This document shows positions 22,088 to 22,766 of a stretch of DNA of 22,766 bases, piece by piece. Position 1 is the stretch's first letter. Every line of letters starts with the position of its first letter. Position numbers and translations under genes: made by a program. Location: assembly GCA_964486135.1 (NCBI GenBank), contig CAZAKT010000023.1:1-22766 (forward strand), read 5' to 3'. The notes under the pieces were generated by a model that saw nothing but the letters and a program-made list of their open reading frames with translations, was not told the DNA's origin and did no database searches. This DNA comes from UBA4923 sp964486135 (lineage in GTDB: Bacteria > Bacillota > Clostridia > Saccharofermentanales > DTU023).

Positions 22088-22766
22088 CTACTCAAAGATG
22101 GTCTGGCCGGAGACTTCCGTCATAAGGGCGTCAAGCGACTTGTCGACCAGGCGGCGTCTGAGCTCATACTCATCTTCGGTTGAGAGCTCAGGGTTGCCGA
22201 GCGGGTAGGGAATCGCGACAGCCGGGACGATCCGGTTGGCACCGACGGTCAGCGAGATGGGGGTAACGGTACACAGGTGAACCACCGGAATACCTGAACG
22301 TTCAATTTCTTTAACCATTGTTGCGCCGCAACGTGTACAGGTTCCTCAGGTCGATGTCAGGATGACGGCATCCACCCCCTGTTCGTGTAGCTTTTTCGCG
22401 ATTTCCGTTGCAAAACGCTTTGAGTTGGCCACCGAGGTGCCATTGCCGACGGTCGAGTAGAACCAGTCGTTCAGCTTGCCGATCCGGCCTTCTTTCTCAT
22501 ACTGGCGGAGGACGTCGACAGGGACCACCCGATCGGCATCCTCATTGGCGTAGACAGGGTCGTAGCCGCCGTGGGCGGTCTCGTAGCTGTCCGCCGTAAG
22601 GTCATCAACCCCCTCGATATTGTAGCTGCCGTAGCGGGTGGCCGAGGAGCTCTCGATCCGGTCGGGGTTGCCCTTGGGCACGATGCCGCCCGAGGTGACC
22701 AGGGCGATGTTGGCCTTGGTGATATCCTTGATGGCCGGCTGGGGTTCCACCCGGTCAAAGGAGGGC
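22088..22766 (-). CDS. grdB: Glycine reductase protein B selenoprotein GrdB, C-terminal half (partial)
   Basis: The visible 225 residues are the C-terminal half of GrdB; the start lies beyond the right edge. The in-frame TGA at 22346-22348 is read as selenocysteine in the typical sequence U-GTCTRCGATMVKEIER, 86 residues from the end, matching the Sec near position 350 of known GrdB (about 436 residues). Upstream is LVTSGGIVPKGNPDRIESSS, also a family hallmark. GrdB carries the substrate-specific Sec that attacks the glycine-pyruvoyl Schiff base formed with the GrdE subunits, which are not visible and are probably encoded upstream. A 28-base gap separates it from trxB. Confidence 0.96.
22320..22332 (-). 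promoter_or_regulatory. Candidate SECIS hairpin in grdB
   Basis: On the minus strand GTTGC, loop GGC, GCAAC lies 13 bases after the Sec UGA. This is the position expected of a bacterial SECIS element, and the tip is G-rich. Not confirmed. Confidence 0.4.

Noticed and set aside
22346..22348. Frameshift or premature stop in grdB
   Set aside because: The reading frame continues and the context matches the Sec site of GrdB.
1..22766. CRISPR array, tRNA, rRNA, transposase or phage genes
   Set aside because: I looked for repeat-spacer arrays, cloverleaf genes and mobile-element proteins on both strands and saw none.

Overview
The window looks like part of the chromosome of an anaerobic, amino-acid-fermenting Bacillota (class Clostridia), with fairly GC-rich genes on the right and AT-richer DNA in the first ~3 kb. 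The main evidence is a nearly complete glycine reductase (Stickland) operon with two selenocysteine UGA codons, together with Gram-positive style Shine-Dalgarno sites, lipoproteins, a lysine (L-box) riboswitch and SpoIIE/STAS signalling genes. No genus can be named from sequence alone.

Layout, left to right. 1-3.1 kb is an accessory-looking region. It holds the start of a zinc-ribbon protein (minus, cut by the window edge), two cysteine-rich lipoproteins that converge on a perfect 34-bp palindrome, and a noncoding stretch with a decayed copy of the promoter/leader of a gene found 5.5 kb away. 3.1-8.06 kb (minus) is a tightly overlapping four-gene operon: a STAS protein, a MATE-type membrane transporter fused to an RsbW-like ATPase domain, a GNAT-like protein, and a membrane sensor with SpoIIE phosphatase plus HATPase domains. 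This is a partner-switching module with no sigma factor in sight. 8.2-8.8 kb (plus) is a small ArAE/FUSC-type membrane protein.

8.9-12.6 kb (minus) is an amino-acid ABC transporter: a binding lipoprotein that appears circularly permuted, a permease, an ATPase with an insertion, and then a class V aminotransferase of the alanine/serine-glyoxylate type. 12.8-16.36 kb (minus) is a second ABC transporter plus a class II aldolase, preceded by a good promoter, a lysine riboswitch and an intrinsic terminator. 16.4-22.77 kb (minus) is the grd operon in the order grdB (partial)-trxB-trxA-grdA-grdC-grdD-DUF2156 protein.

How the genes fit together. Thioredoxin reductase and thioredoxin feed electrons to the selenoproteins GrdA and GrdB, and GrdC/GrdD release acetyl phosphate from the carboxymethyl-selenoether on GrdA. 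The two transporters import amino acids, one probably lysine. The aminotransferase could make glycine from glyoxylate, which would feed glycine reductase, but this link is inference. The partner-switching operon may control the transporter it encodes or an unlinked target.
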